This document shows, one piece after another, positions 6,152 to 12,104 of a stretch of 21,753 nucleotides of DNA. Source of the DNA: a virus; IMG/VR virus record IMGVR_UViG_3300025133_000679, positions 1-21,753 of that record; one strand, written 5' to 3'. Under the pieces are notes generated by a model. It worked only from the letters and a program-made list of their open reading frames with translations, was not told the DNA's origin and did not search any database. A program made the position numbers and the translations under genes. The stretch's first letter is position 1. The number at the start of each line of letters is the position of its first letter.

Positions 6152-6167
6152 TGTTTCATGTGAAACA
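6152..6167. promoter_or_regulatory. parS-like palindrome (possible host ParB site)
   Basis: TGTTTCATGTGAAACA matches the consensus bacterial parS element TGTTTCACGTGAAACA at 15 of 16 positions. The only change is C to T at position 8, one of the two central bases. The 7-base arms TGTTTCA and TGAAACA are perfect inverted repeats. The site begins one base beyond the last minus-strand stop codon, in the non-coding convergent junction, and no coding constraint explains it. In bacteria parS is bound by ParB for chromosome segregation. No ParA or ParB gene is visible in the window, so the binder, if any, would be host-encoded or lie elsewhere in the phage. The function is inferred. Confidence 0.6.
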
Positions 6168-6168
6168 A

Positions 6169-6816
6169 TTATTGCCCAGTTAAAGGGTTATTTAATGCTT
6201 TGGTTAGCATATCTCTTAATCGTTCTTCTAACTCTTTTAGCTTAACATCTATAGCTTCATTGCGTCTATTAGCATCAGATTCTATAGCAGTTCTTTTTCC
6301 GTCAAAGCGATCTTCTGCATGTTGTATTAAAGTCTTTACATCATTCTCTGATGTTCTTTGACTTGTTCTTATTTCTTGTTCTGTTAATCTTGACCTTTTA
6401 TCTACTGCACTTATTTGGTCTAATAACTCATTCATATCTTTACGAAGTTCATTACGAATATCTCTGGCATCACCTTGTGCTGCTGTTACTAATTCCATAG
6501 CTGTAGATATTTCCGACTGTAAAATTTGTTCCATATTAGCAATTTTAGTTTCTAATGTATTATCCATGCCAGATATTTTATCATTTAATACTGTTTCTAA
6601 ATTAGTTATCTTTTCTTCAAATACATTTAAACGACTTTCATAACCAGATAAATCAGGTGGTTCATAAGATTTTATGACTTCTTTCATATCCATATAATCT
6701 TTATACACTTCAAATGCACCATAAGCACCACCAACCAATGTTGATAATGCTATTAATATTCCTACTAATTTCCCACCTCTAAATTTAATTCCTGCAAATT
6801 CTAATTCATTACTCAT
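6169..6816 (-). CDS. Membrane-anchored coiled-coil protein
   Basis: A 215-residue protein with one hydrophobic segment near the N-terminus (about 17-38, LVGILIALSTLVGGAYG). It is preceded by basic residues, so the N-terminus is probably cytoplasmic. A long helical region with heptad-like spacing follows (about 60-205), rich in Glu, Lys, Leu and Ile. It would project a coiled-coil rod from the inner membrane into the periplasm. It is the last gene of the minus-strand operon, and its ATG overlaps the end of the 534-residue exported protein by 8 bases. Architecture resembles an oversized inner-membrane spanin, but a shorter spanin-like pair already exists upstream. It may instead alter the envelope or hold the exported proteins. 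No family is recognised. Confidence 0.7.
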   Translation of the reverse strand: MSNELEFAGIKFRGGKLVGILIALSTLVGGAYGAFEVYKDYMDMKEVIKSYEPPDLSGYESRLNVFEEKITNLETVLNDKISGMDNTLETKIANMEQILQSEISTAMELVTAAQGDARDIRNELRKDMNELLDQISAVDKRSRLTEQEIRTSQRTSENDVKTLIQHAEDRFDGKRTAIESDANRRNEAIDVKLKELEERLRDMLTKALNNPLTGQ

Positions 6817-8413
6817 ACTGCATATCCACCATATTATTAAATGTTAAGCTATCACGCACACCAAAATAATTGCCTAATGGGTCTTGTAATATAACATCTG
6901 TATATATTTCTTCGCTTTCATACCATACTGGCTGAACTTGTGTAGGTATTTTTTGATATGTTTTAATGTCTGCACCTAAAGCATTAACCAATGCTAATGT
7001 TGTTATTTGAGCTACGGCATCATATTGACTATCAAAACTTTGCATAATCTCTTTAGCTTTTTCTTGTTTAGCTTCTTGTTTTTTAGTGGGTTTATCTTCT
7101 GCTTTAGCTTCTTTTACTTCTTCCTCTTGTTTAGGTTCTTCTTTCACTTCCTCTTTTACTTCTTCTGGTTCTTCTTTAGGCTCATTTTGTGCCACCTCTT
7201 TTTCTTGTGGCTCTGGTTTAGGTTGCTCCTCTACTACTTCCTTTGATTCTTCTTTAACTTCTTCTACTGGCTCGTCATTAGACGCTGTTTCTGGGGTAGG
7301 GTTACTATCCTCAACCTCTTGAGTTGGCTCTGTAGGAGCTTCTATGGGTGATTCTGTAGTATCATTTGCCGTAGTTACCTCTGTTTCTACTAAAACTTCT
7401 TGAATTTCCTCTGTTACAGCTTCCATAGTTATGACTGGTTCAAAAGAAACAGTTGTATCTTCAAATGTAGTTTCAATAGATATAGTTTCTTCAATAGGTG
7501 CAATTTCTACCATTGGTTCACCCATATTCATTGTCATATCTGGTAAATCAGGCATTTCAATTATTTCTACTAACTCTTGTACTTCTTCTACTGGTGTCGT
7601 GGTATCTTCAAAAGTATCTATAGGATTATATGTATTCATAATATCTAAAGTTGTTGTTGTATCTTGCTCTTGTTGTGCAATCTGCATCCAAGTTTCTACT
7701 GATGTTGTTATATGATTATAAACGACATTATATTGAAATTCATCCCAGAAAAATTCTCCATATCCGCCAATCTCTATATATACTTTATCTAATTGGTTAG
7801 CAAAGTCATAGCTTCCTGTAACTGTATTCACCCAATTTGTATTATTATTATAGTTATTAGGGTTTTGGCTAAAAGTTGTTTTGTCTATAGGTACTAAACC
7901 TGTTTCCCATTGCAATGTATTGTCATTATATCCTTTTGTTTGCATAAAAGCTGTTTGAGAGGAATTGTTATACATACTATTTGGAAAAGCAAAAAGAAAT
8001 TCATAATTAACTTCCCCTCCTTGTTCTATACCAAAAGAATTAAGATCAACATATTGTCGCCAAGTTGTTAAACTATTTGTTCTAGCATGACCACAAGCTG
8101 AAGTACGACCATCTGTGCCAGTTGCAGGAAAACCACTTGCTGCATCACTACATGATGTATGTGAATAAACCGATCCAGCCCCACCCCAGTCTACATCTGC
8201 ATCACCCTCGTATTTACTTGTTACGACACCTGTATCACCATCTAACACATCATCAGTATTTTTATGCTCTATAGTTACAGTTGTTTCTGTAATTTCTTCT
8301 ACATCACCTTGTATTTCTATTTCGGTAGTTGTTGTAGAACCTTCATCTAATAATTGAGCATTAGAGGAAAAGCAATATAAGTAAAACACTAAAAATACCC
8401 AAAGCACTTTCAT
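6809..8413 (-). CDS. Exported protein with TonB-like acidic/proline-rich stretch
   Basis: A 534-residue protein starting with a clear signal peptide (VLWVFLVFYLYCF, cleavage likely after SNA at 17-19). Residues about 30-240 are beta-rich with many Asn, Thr, Gly and aromatic residues, suggesting a jelly-roll or lectin-like domain. Residues about 340-465 are low complexity, dominated by Glu, Val, Pro and Lys with repeated EEVKEE and EEPK units, like the periplasm-spanning part of TonB. A folded C-terminal domain (about 465-534) follows, ending VDMQYE. It lies between two other exported or membrane genes. It could span the periplasm during lysis, coat the host surface, or be a virion appendage. 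The start has GAGGAGA just upstream and lies within the end of the preceding gene. Confidence 0.75.
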   Translation of the reverse strand: MKVLWVFLVFYLYCFSSNAQLLDEGSTTTTEIEIQGDVEEITETTVTIEHKNTDDVLDGDTGVVTSKYEGDADVDWGGAGSVYSHTSCSDAASGFPATGTDGRTSACGHARTNSLTTWRQYVDLNSFGIEQGGEVNYEFLFAFPNSMYNNSSQTAFMQTKGYNDNTLQWETGLVPIDKTTFSQNPNNYNNNTNWVNTVTGSYDFANQLDKVYIEIGGYGEFFWDEFQYNVVYNHITTSVETWMQIAQQEQDTTTTLDIMNTYNPIDTFEDTTTPVEEVQELVEIIEMPDLPDMTMNMGEPMVEIAPIEETISIETTFEDTTVSFEPVITMEAVTEEIQEVLVETEVTTANDTTESPIEAPTEPTQEVEDSNPTPETASNDEPVEEVKEESKEVVEEQPKPEPQEKEVAQNEPKEEPEEVKEEVKEEPKQEEEVKEAKAEDKPTKKQEAKQEKAKEIMQSFDSQYDAVAQITTLALVNALGADIKTYQKIPTQVQPVWYESEEIYTDVILQDPLGNYFGVRDSLTFNNMVDMQYE

Positions 8414-8918
8414 CAGTTACTATCTCCTCATCTTTAAAATTTTCTTTTACCCATTTATCATAATCAGGTCTTTTCTCAGGATTCTCTGCCCATCCTTTTG
8501 CAGCTTCTAAACCAATCTTACCATAATATGGGCAAGGTGTACCTGCCATTTCCATAGCTTGAAAAATTCTAGCGTCTTGACATAGCATAGCAACTGCTCC
8601 TACTTTCATACCCATACGGAACAATGCCCTAGATAATTTAAGTCTTTCACAATTTAAATCTCTAATAGCACCACCACCTGCTAAACCTAGTATTTGTGTT
8701 TGTAATGCAGCACTAGCAGCAAAACTACAGACATCTTGATTATTGATGACAACGCTTGGGGCTGACGCTGTAGAGGGAGTTCTATCTACTGTAGTTGTGC
8801 CACTTACTGTTGAACTTGTACTTGATACAGTATTCGTTTGTGCTTTTGCTATACTACACCAAGACAACCATGACAAGAAAAAAACTACAAATAAAATCGC
8901 CCATAATTTTCCTGTCAT
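8361..8918 (-). CDS. Exported cysteine-containing protein with C-terminal membrane tail
   Basis: A 185-residue protein with a signal peptide (LWAILFVVFFLSWLSW, cleavage probably after AKA at 24-26). A Ser/Thr-rich spacer (27-60) leads into a compact domain (about 62-150) holding four cysteines, in VCSF, LNCERLK, LCQD and TPCPYYG, which could form disulfides in the periplasm. The last 14 residues, ALGIFSVLLILLFL, form a hydrophobic tail. That tail is encoded in the 53 bases that also encode the next gene's signal peptide. The ATG overlaps the lysozyme stop as ATGA, so translation is coupled to lysis. No family is recognised. It is likely envelope-located, possibly a lysis accessory or superinfection factor. 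Confidence 0.7.
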   Translation of the reverse strand: MTGKLWAILFVVFFLSWLSWCSIAKAQTNTVSSTSSTVSGTTTVDRTPSTASAPSVVINNQDVCSFAASAALQTQILGLAGGGAIRDLNCERLKLSRALFRMGMKVGAVAMLCQDARIFQAMEMAGTPCPYYGKIGLEAAKGWAENPEKRPDYDKWVKENFKDEEIVTDESALGIFSVLLILLFL

Positions 8919-9379
8919 TCTTCAATCCAATCTCCTAATAACATCATATCAGATAATCGTTTACTTCTTCTTTTTGTTTGTCTTGCCCAGTTACTATCTA
9001 ACATTTCTTTTGATGCTTCTCCATAATCTTCATTAACTACAGCTTTAAAAAAACTAGGCCACATAGTAGGATTAAATCGTGTTATACCCATATTAAAAGC
9101 CATATCTATTATTATAGCTCTGCGTGCTTCGTTTAAATTTTCTATTGGAAAGTTTTTAATTTCTTCTTCTACTCTTTCAATATCATTCATAAGCATAAAT
9201 TCTGCTTCTTCTTGTGATATTCCTAGACCATCTTTAGCAACATTTCTTCCTACACCTATTGTTGGGTGTCCAATAAGTATATCACCAGCTTTTAATTCTT
9301 TACCTGTACCATCATCATATACTTTTAAAATTACACCTTCATGGTTAGATATTAAATCTACTAATTTCTTTTTATCCAC
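8915..9379 (-). CDS. Endolysin: T4-type lysozyme (GH24)
   Basis: A 154-residue muramidase that cuts the glycan chains of peptidoglycan to release progeny. The T4-lysozyme active site is present: Glu14 in NHEG, Asp23 in VYDDGTG, and Thr40 in PTIGVG. The T4 sequence matches as E11, D20, T26, with about 11 extra residues between Asp and Thr as in many marine homologues. The C-terminal part contains FNMG and SNWARQTKRRSKRLSDM, matching the T4 SRW...RAKR region. There is no signal peptide, so it needs the holin to reach the wall. The start is GTG at 9379-9377, overlapping the previous gene's end by 8 bases. The stop overlaps the next gene as ATGA. Confidence 0.92.
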   Translation of the reverse strand: MDKKKLVDLISNHEGVILKVYDDGTGKELKAGDILIGHPTIGVGRNVAKDGLGISQEEAEFMLMNDIERVEEEIKNFPIENLNEARRAIIIDMAFNMGITRFNPTMWPSFFKAVVNEDYGEASKEMLDSNWARQTKRRSKRLSDMMLLGDWIEE

Positions 9380-9635
9380 TTTTCATACTCATTACTTGTT
9401 GCATAGCTTGTTCTTGGCTCATACCTTGTTGCATTAATTGCATAACCATCATTCTTTCTTCTTCTGTTAATTGTTGTTGTGGCATAATACTTCTACCTCT
9501 AAGTGCTTGTGCTAACATTTGTTGTTCGTTAGGTTGATTAGAAGTTCCTCTTGTTAATTCAGGTGCAAAAGTTGAGCCAACAGGCACAGCACCTCTATGT
9601 TGAGAACGAGGATAATTATGTTTAATCATTGCCAT
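9372..9635 (-). CDS. Small Gln/Met-rich phage protein
   Basis: An 87-residue protein of unknown function. The first 40 residues are polar and proline/arginine-containing. The second half is strongly Gln- and Met-rich (QQQLTEEERMMVMQLMQQGM and on), with two short amphipathic helices separated by GMSQEQA. This half could be a protein-protein binding element. No signal or membrane segment is visible. The ATG at 9635 has AAAGGA upstream; a second ATG two codons later is a weaker alternative. The gene is squeezed between the small SAP-like gene (one base) and the lysozyme (8-base overlap), so it is expressed with the lysis block. It may be a minor virion or scaffold-like protein. Confidence 0.65.
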   Translation of the reverse strand: MAMIKHNYPRSQHRGAVPVGSTFAPELTRGTSNQPNEQQMLAQALRGRSIMPQQQLTEEERMMVMQLMQQGMSQEQAMQQVMSMKSG

Positions 9636-9636
9636 T

Positions 9637-9813
9637 TTATTTTCCTTTCTTAATTTGTTTTTGTACTTGTTTAATAAGTTTATCTTTTTTTAATCGTCTA
9701 TCTAGTTCAATGCCTAACTTCCTACCTTTAGCTTCTAATTGTAGTTTTGTAAGTTTATTTAAATCTACTTCTTTAGGTGTTGGCGTAAACCAACCATTAA
9801 GCCATTCAAACAT
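9637..9813 (-). CDS. Small SAP/HeH-like protein (hidden short gene)
   Basis: A 58-residue frame reads from ATG 9813-9811 to TAA 9639-9637 and fills the gap between the nuclease and the Gln/Met-rich gene. AAGGAG lies five bases before the ATG, and the stop is one base from the next start. The product starts MFEWLNGWFTPTPKEVDLNK, then has LTKLQLEAKGRKLGIELDRR and a basic tail KKDKLIKQVQKQIKKGK. The pattern of a Leu-x-Lys helix, a Gly-Ile turn and a second Lys-Leu-Ile helix resembles the helix-extension-helix of SAP/HeH/LEM-type domains, which bind DNA or partner proteins. It has no cysteine or membrane segment. The gene is well supported by spacing and ribosome site; the fold is a resemblance only. 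Confidence 0.75.
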   Translation of the reverse strand: MFEWLNGWFTPTPKEVDLNKLTKLQLEAKGRKLGIELDRRLKKDKLIKQVQKQIKKGK

Positions 9814-9822
9814 AGTTTCTCC

Positions 9823-10182
9823 TTATACCCATGATTCTTTAGGTCCATAACCAAAATAACTTCTAGCATGACCTTCTTCTATTAATTGCTCACATATATT
9901 AACATCATCAACTAAAGGTATACCTAATATTCTACCAAACTTTCCTTTACCATCTTTTTCTGTTCTTACAATAAAAGTCTTTGGCAAGAGTTCTTTAAGC
10001 CTAGCCTTCGCAGCCAAACCCAACTTCTTTTCTTCCAAGTTTCTTGTTCTGCTTTCAGGCGTGTTAATTCCATATAAACGCACTCGTTCTTTCTGCAAGA
10101 ACACTTTAAATCCCAAATCGATATCAACATCTATTGTATCACCATCAATAACCCTTCGTAATATGCAACGATATTCGTACAT
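9823..10182 (-). CDS. Staphylococcal-nuclease-like (thermonuclease) protein
   Basis: A 119-residue SNase-fold protein, probably a calcium-dependent DNA/RNA endonuclease. RRVIDGDTIDVDIDLGF holds the metal-site Asp15 (SNase D21). RVRLYGINTPES holds Arg35, Thr41 and Glu43, numbered the same as in S. aureus nuclease. KFGRILG holds Arg84, the counterpart of SNase R87. The metal ligand Asp40 is Asn40 here (GINTPE), which may alter metal binding or activity, though I have seen this variant in other phage homologues. No signal peptide is visible. It is translated from a TAATG stop-start overlap with the small lipoprotein gene, in the lysis block. It may degrade host nucleic acid late in infection or ride in the virion. 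Confidence 0.88.
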   Translation of the reverse strand: MYEYRCILRRVIDGDTIDVDIDLGFKVFLQKERVRLYGINTPESRTRNLEEKKLGLAAKARLKELLPKTFIVRTEKDGKGKFGRILGIPLVDDVNICEQLIEEGHARSYFGYGPKESWV

Positions 10183-10382
10183 TACTCACATAACCTTTCA
10201 TAGATTTCATTATGGATTAATAAGTCGTCAACAAGTTCGTCAGATATAACATCTATATCTGCATCAGTAGGATTAATCGGACTGGATATTATACAATAGC
10301 CTTTATTTCCGCTTCCTATACTTCCGCAACTTGCTACGATTAGCAATAGTAGAAGTAGCATTAATTTTCTTTTTAACTTCAT
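10182..10382 (-). CDS. Small lipoprotein, probable outer-membrane spanin (Rz1-like)
   Basis: A 66-residue lipoprotein. The N-terminus KLKRKLMLLLLLLIVASC is a textbook lipoprotein signal with lipobox VASC at about 16-19, so Cys19 would be lipidated and the protein sent to the outer membrane. The mature part is only about 47 residues, with one more Cys pair (YCII and the final ERLCE). The HNEIYERLC ending recalls small phage lysis-cassette lipoproteins. Its first 80 bases overlap, in another frame, the end of the upstream membrane-protein gene, as in Rz/Rz1. AAGGG precedes the ATG by seven bases. Fusion of inner and outer membranes at lysis is the likely role. It could be another small envelope lipoprotein. 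Confidence 0.7.
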   Translation of the reverse strand: MKLKRKLMLLLLLLIVASCGSIGSGNKGYCIISSPINPTDADIDVISDELVDDLLIHNEIYERLCE

Positions 10383-10509
10383 CAGCTACCCTTATATCGT
10401 CTAATTGTTCTTTCATAACATCAGCTTGGACTGCTTTCCGCATCATCATAAAGCCAAATAATTTTGCTCCTAATTTAGCTATGCCACCTAATGCAGAAAG
10501 CCAACCCAT
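10303..10509 (-). CDS. Small membrane protein, possible inner-membrane spanin (Rz-like)
   Basis: A 68-residue protein with an N-terminal hydrophobic helix (about 3-23, WLSALGGIAKLGAKLFGFMM). A short charged helix follows (AVQADVMKEQLDDIRVADEVKKK, about 26-48) and a basic tail ending RKYRKRK. N-in topology with a short periplasmic coiled coil would suit a compact i-spanin. The 3' end shelters the start of the lipoprotein gene in another frame, which is the classical spanin layout. Its ATG overlaps the holin stop as TAATG. The helix is rather glycine-rich and the coil is short for an Rz, so a minor virion or holin-associated protein remains possible. Confidence 0.55.
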   Translation of the reverse strand: MGWLSALGGIAKLGAKLFGFMMMRKAVQADVMKEQLDDIRVADEVKKKINATSTIANRSKLRKYRKRK

Positions 10510-10703
10510 TATTTATCGTCCTTGTTTGTATTCTTTCCAATATTACCAGCTACTAAATTAAGTATGCGTAGTATAAAAGAAATTGCTTTGTCGTCTGTTT
10601 TTGTAGGTGTTAGGGCTGTGATTGCCGTTGCAGCTGTTACTAAAGCTGTTACAGCAGAAACCCAAGCAGGTGCTCCACTTACTAAATTTAATATTGCGTC
10701 CAT
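10509..10703 (-). CDS. Holin
   Basis: A 64-residue membrane protein that probably opens the inner membrane for the lysozyme at the timed end of infection. A strongly hydrophobic helix (about 13-33, [21 protein letters not shown]) is followed by a polar TKTDDKA turn and a second, weaker helix (about 41-56, [16 protein letters not shown]). A charged tail GKNTNKDDK ends the protein. Size, two-helix layout and position, first in a block with a spanin-like pair and a signal-less endolysin, fit a small phage holin. Translation is linked to the next gene by TAATG. The second segment could be amphipathic instead of membrane-crossing, and no dual-start motif is obvious. Confidence 0.7.
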   Translation of the reverse strand: MDAILNLVSGAPAWVSAVTALVTAATAITALTPTKTDDKAISFILRILNLVAGNIGKNTNKDDK

Positions 10704-10712
10704 GTTATTCTC

Positions 10713-11018
10713 CTATTCTGCACTAAATGTGCCTAATTGCGACCATAAACTTCCAGGTGCTGTTGTTCCATTTTGTTTACCCAACTGCCCCATAGCTTCA
10801 TTCACATTTGTAAATGGTCCTTCTCCCCATTCAGAAACATCCCATTGTCCATTATCCCATGCACTACCTTGTGCATTAGTATATGCCAACATCTTTTCTG
10901 AAAAAGTTCCAGTTGTAAAGCCTGAATCTGCAAAAACTTTATTCCAGTCCTCATTATAAGTACCAGTTGTTCCTGCTTCTGTTCGGCAACTTGCTTGTCG
11001 TAGTGATTGTTGTGTCAT
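10713..11018 (-). CDS. Small phage protein, tandem paralogue A
   Basis: A 101-residue protein of unknown function. It is clearly related to the gene upstream on the same strand. Both share RT...T.GT.NEDW, GTF.E..LAY.N and a closing S.(L/M)GTF in the same order and spacing. This copy has about 17 extra residues in the middle (SAWDNGQWDVSEWGEGPF), rich in Trp and acidic residues. No signal or membrane segment is visible. Its ATG overlaps the stop of the other copy as ATGA. Its place after the fibre genes and before the holin suggests a minor virion component, perhaps fibre-tip or baseplate-like, but I cannot assign it. Confidence 0.7.
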   Translation of the reverse strand: MTQQSLRQASCRTEAGTTGTYNEDWNKVFADSGFTTGTFSEKMLAYTNAQGSAWDNGQWDVSEWGEGPFTNVNEAMGQLGKQNGTTAPGSLWSQLGTFSAE

Positions 11019-11266
11019 GGTGTAAATGTTCCCATACTAGAAAAATTATAATCATCTTGATCTACAGCAAATGCTTGTAAAGCTAAATTCACATCAGTAT
11101 AAGATGCACTTAACTCACCATTAATATATGCTAATAATCTTTCATTAAATGTTCCAGCAGGAATAGACCGAGCAGTAAACAAAGCTAACCAATCTTCATT
11201 TACAGTACCTGCGGTTGAAGTTACTGTTCTTATTGCTATTTGTCTTGCTTCATTATTTGTTGCCAT
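11015..11266 (-). CDS. Small phage protein, tandem paralogue B
   Basis: An 83-residue protein of unknown function and the shorter partner of the pair. The shared core is AIRTVTSTAGTVNEDWLALF, then GTFNERLLAYINGEL, then a VNLALQAF helix and SSMGTF. It lacks the Trp-rich insertion present in the downstream copy, so the insertion was gained or lost after duplication. The two genes overlap by 4 bases as ATGA and are presumably made in similar amounts. Composition is soluble. The recurring NEDW and GTFNE(R/K)LLAY motifs should identify homologues elsewhere; I do not know a named family. Confidence 0.7.
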   Translation of the reverse strand: MATNNEARQIAIRTVTSTAGTVNEDWLALFTARSIPAGTFNERLLAYINGELSASYTDVNLALQAFAVDQDDYNFSSMGTFTP

Positions 11267-11275
11267 TTTAAAGCC

Positions 11276-11449
11276 CTACAGTTGCTTTATAATTATTGTT
11301 ACTAACATTAGCATAGTTGCACCACTAAATGCAATAAAGATAGCTTCTAGGCGTTTTATACGCAGTATAGTTTCTTTCCATCTTTCAGCACATACAGCTT
11401 CATGAGTGTCTAATTTAGCTTTAACTCTTTCTGCTGATATTCTAGTCAT
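11276..11449 (-). CDS. Small coiled-coil membrane protein (hidden short gene)
   Basis: A 57-residue frame reads from ATG 11449-11447 to TAG 11278-11276, filling the gap between the fibre-associated gene and the paralogue pair. Residues 1-35 form a charged helix (ISAERVKAKLDTHEAVCAE, then RWKETILRIKRLE). Residues about 37-55 form a single hydrophobic membrane segment (IFIAFSGATMLMLVTIIIK). An N-terminal coil plus a C-terminal membrane anchor resembles the topology of XhlA-type phage proteins, which assist lysis from the cytoplasmic face. It starts two bases after the previous stop and lacks a strong ribosome site, so translational coupling is likely. The gene is fairly certain; the XhlA comparison is topological only. 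Confidence 0.65.
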   Translation of the reverse strand: MTRISAERVKAKLDTHEAVCAERWKETILRIKRLEAIFIAFSGATMLMLVTIIIKQL

Positions 11450-11451
11450 AA

Positions 11452-12093
11452 CTATCTTCTATGTTGCTTTACATCTTTATCGTCTGTCCAACGATTTACT
11501 CTTGCAACAACATCTACTGTGCCATCACCTTTATATGTATCATTATGCAATGCAATAAAAGCATCTAAATCACTAGCACCATCAATAGCATCACATATTG
11601 CTTTATGGTCGGTACGAATTGCTGCCATATAGGTAATTACATCTGAAGGGATTGCAGTATCAGCAGTAACTTTGCGTTGTATTAGCCAATCAAATCCTTG
11701 TAATAAACCATTAGCATCTGTTGTTGCTTTGTTTTTAGCATTAGTTTTTAAACCATAATTTATTACTTGATTGCCATCTTTGTCTTTTAATTTATTACCA
11801 TCTTGGTCTTTAGCATCTTCATCTTCTAGTTTTCTATCGGCTGCTTTTTCTCCAATAGTTCTTACAACACTATTCTTATCACCTGCTATAGCAAATGCTT
11901 CATTCTTTTCTATGTAATAAGCACTATTAAGAGATGTCCCACTTATTGTTACTGGCAATATACCAATAGCTTTTCTTTCGGCATCTGTCCAAGCACTAAA
12001 TAATGCTCTAGGGTGTCGAACATCATCTATTATCATTTCTTTTGGATTAGATATTATTTCTTCTATTTTATTACTTTTTATTAACGCCCACAT
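11452..12093 (-). CDS. Tail-fibre-associated protein (fibre assembly / DUF4376-like)
   Basis: A 213-residue protein whose start MWALIKSNKIEEIISNPKEM, then HPRALFSAWTDAERKAIGI, resembles the N-terminal part of phage proteins found just after tail-fibre genes. These are often annotated as fibre assembly or DUF4376-like. The middle holds a charged, repetitive stretch (EDEDAKDQDGNKLKDKDGNQ, about 90-109) that may be a flexible linker. The C-terminal half is helical. AAGGAG lies about 7 bases before the ATG. It immediately follows the large fibre gene (11 bases), which supports a role as fibre chaperone or distal fibre component. The family link is from memory of the pattern and is moderate. Confidence 0.55.
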   Translation of the reverse strand: MWALIKSNKIEEIISNPKEMIIDDVRHPRALFSAWTDAERKAIGILPVTISGTSLNSAYYIEKNEAFAIAGDKNSVVRTIGEKAADRKLEDEDAKDQDGNKLKDKDGNQVINYGLKTNAKNKATTDANGLLQGFDWLIQRKVTADTAIPSDVITYMAAIRTDHKAICDAIDGASDLDAFIALHNDTYKGDGTVDVVARVNRWTDDKDVKQHRR

Positions 12094-12104
12094 TGTTTTC
12101 TCCT

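Noticed and set aside
6152-6167. The palindrome as an intrinsic terminator hairpin
   Set aside because: The arms leave only a 2-base centre, too tight for an RNA loop without melting pairs, and no clean T-run follows on either strand. The hairpin at 6066-6095 already serves this job for the minus strand.
7007-7715. Plus-strand open frames opposite the TonB-like region
   Set aside because: They are strings of Phe/Leu or Ser/Thr caused by the complement of Glu/Lys/Val-rich codons. They have no ribosome site and lie wholly opposite a convincing gene.
10522-10959. 145-residue plus-strand frame opposite the holin and a paralogue gene
   Set aside because: It spans two real genes on the other strand, contradicts the operon direction, and has no convincing ribosome site.
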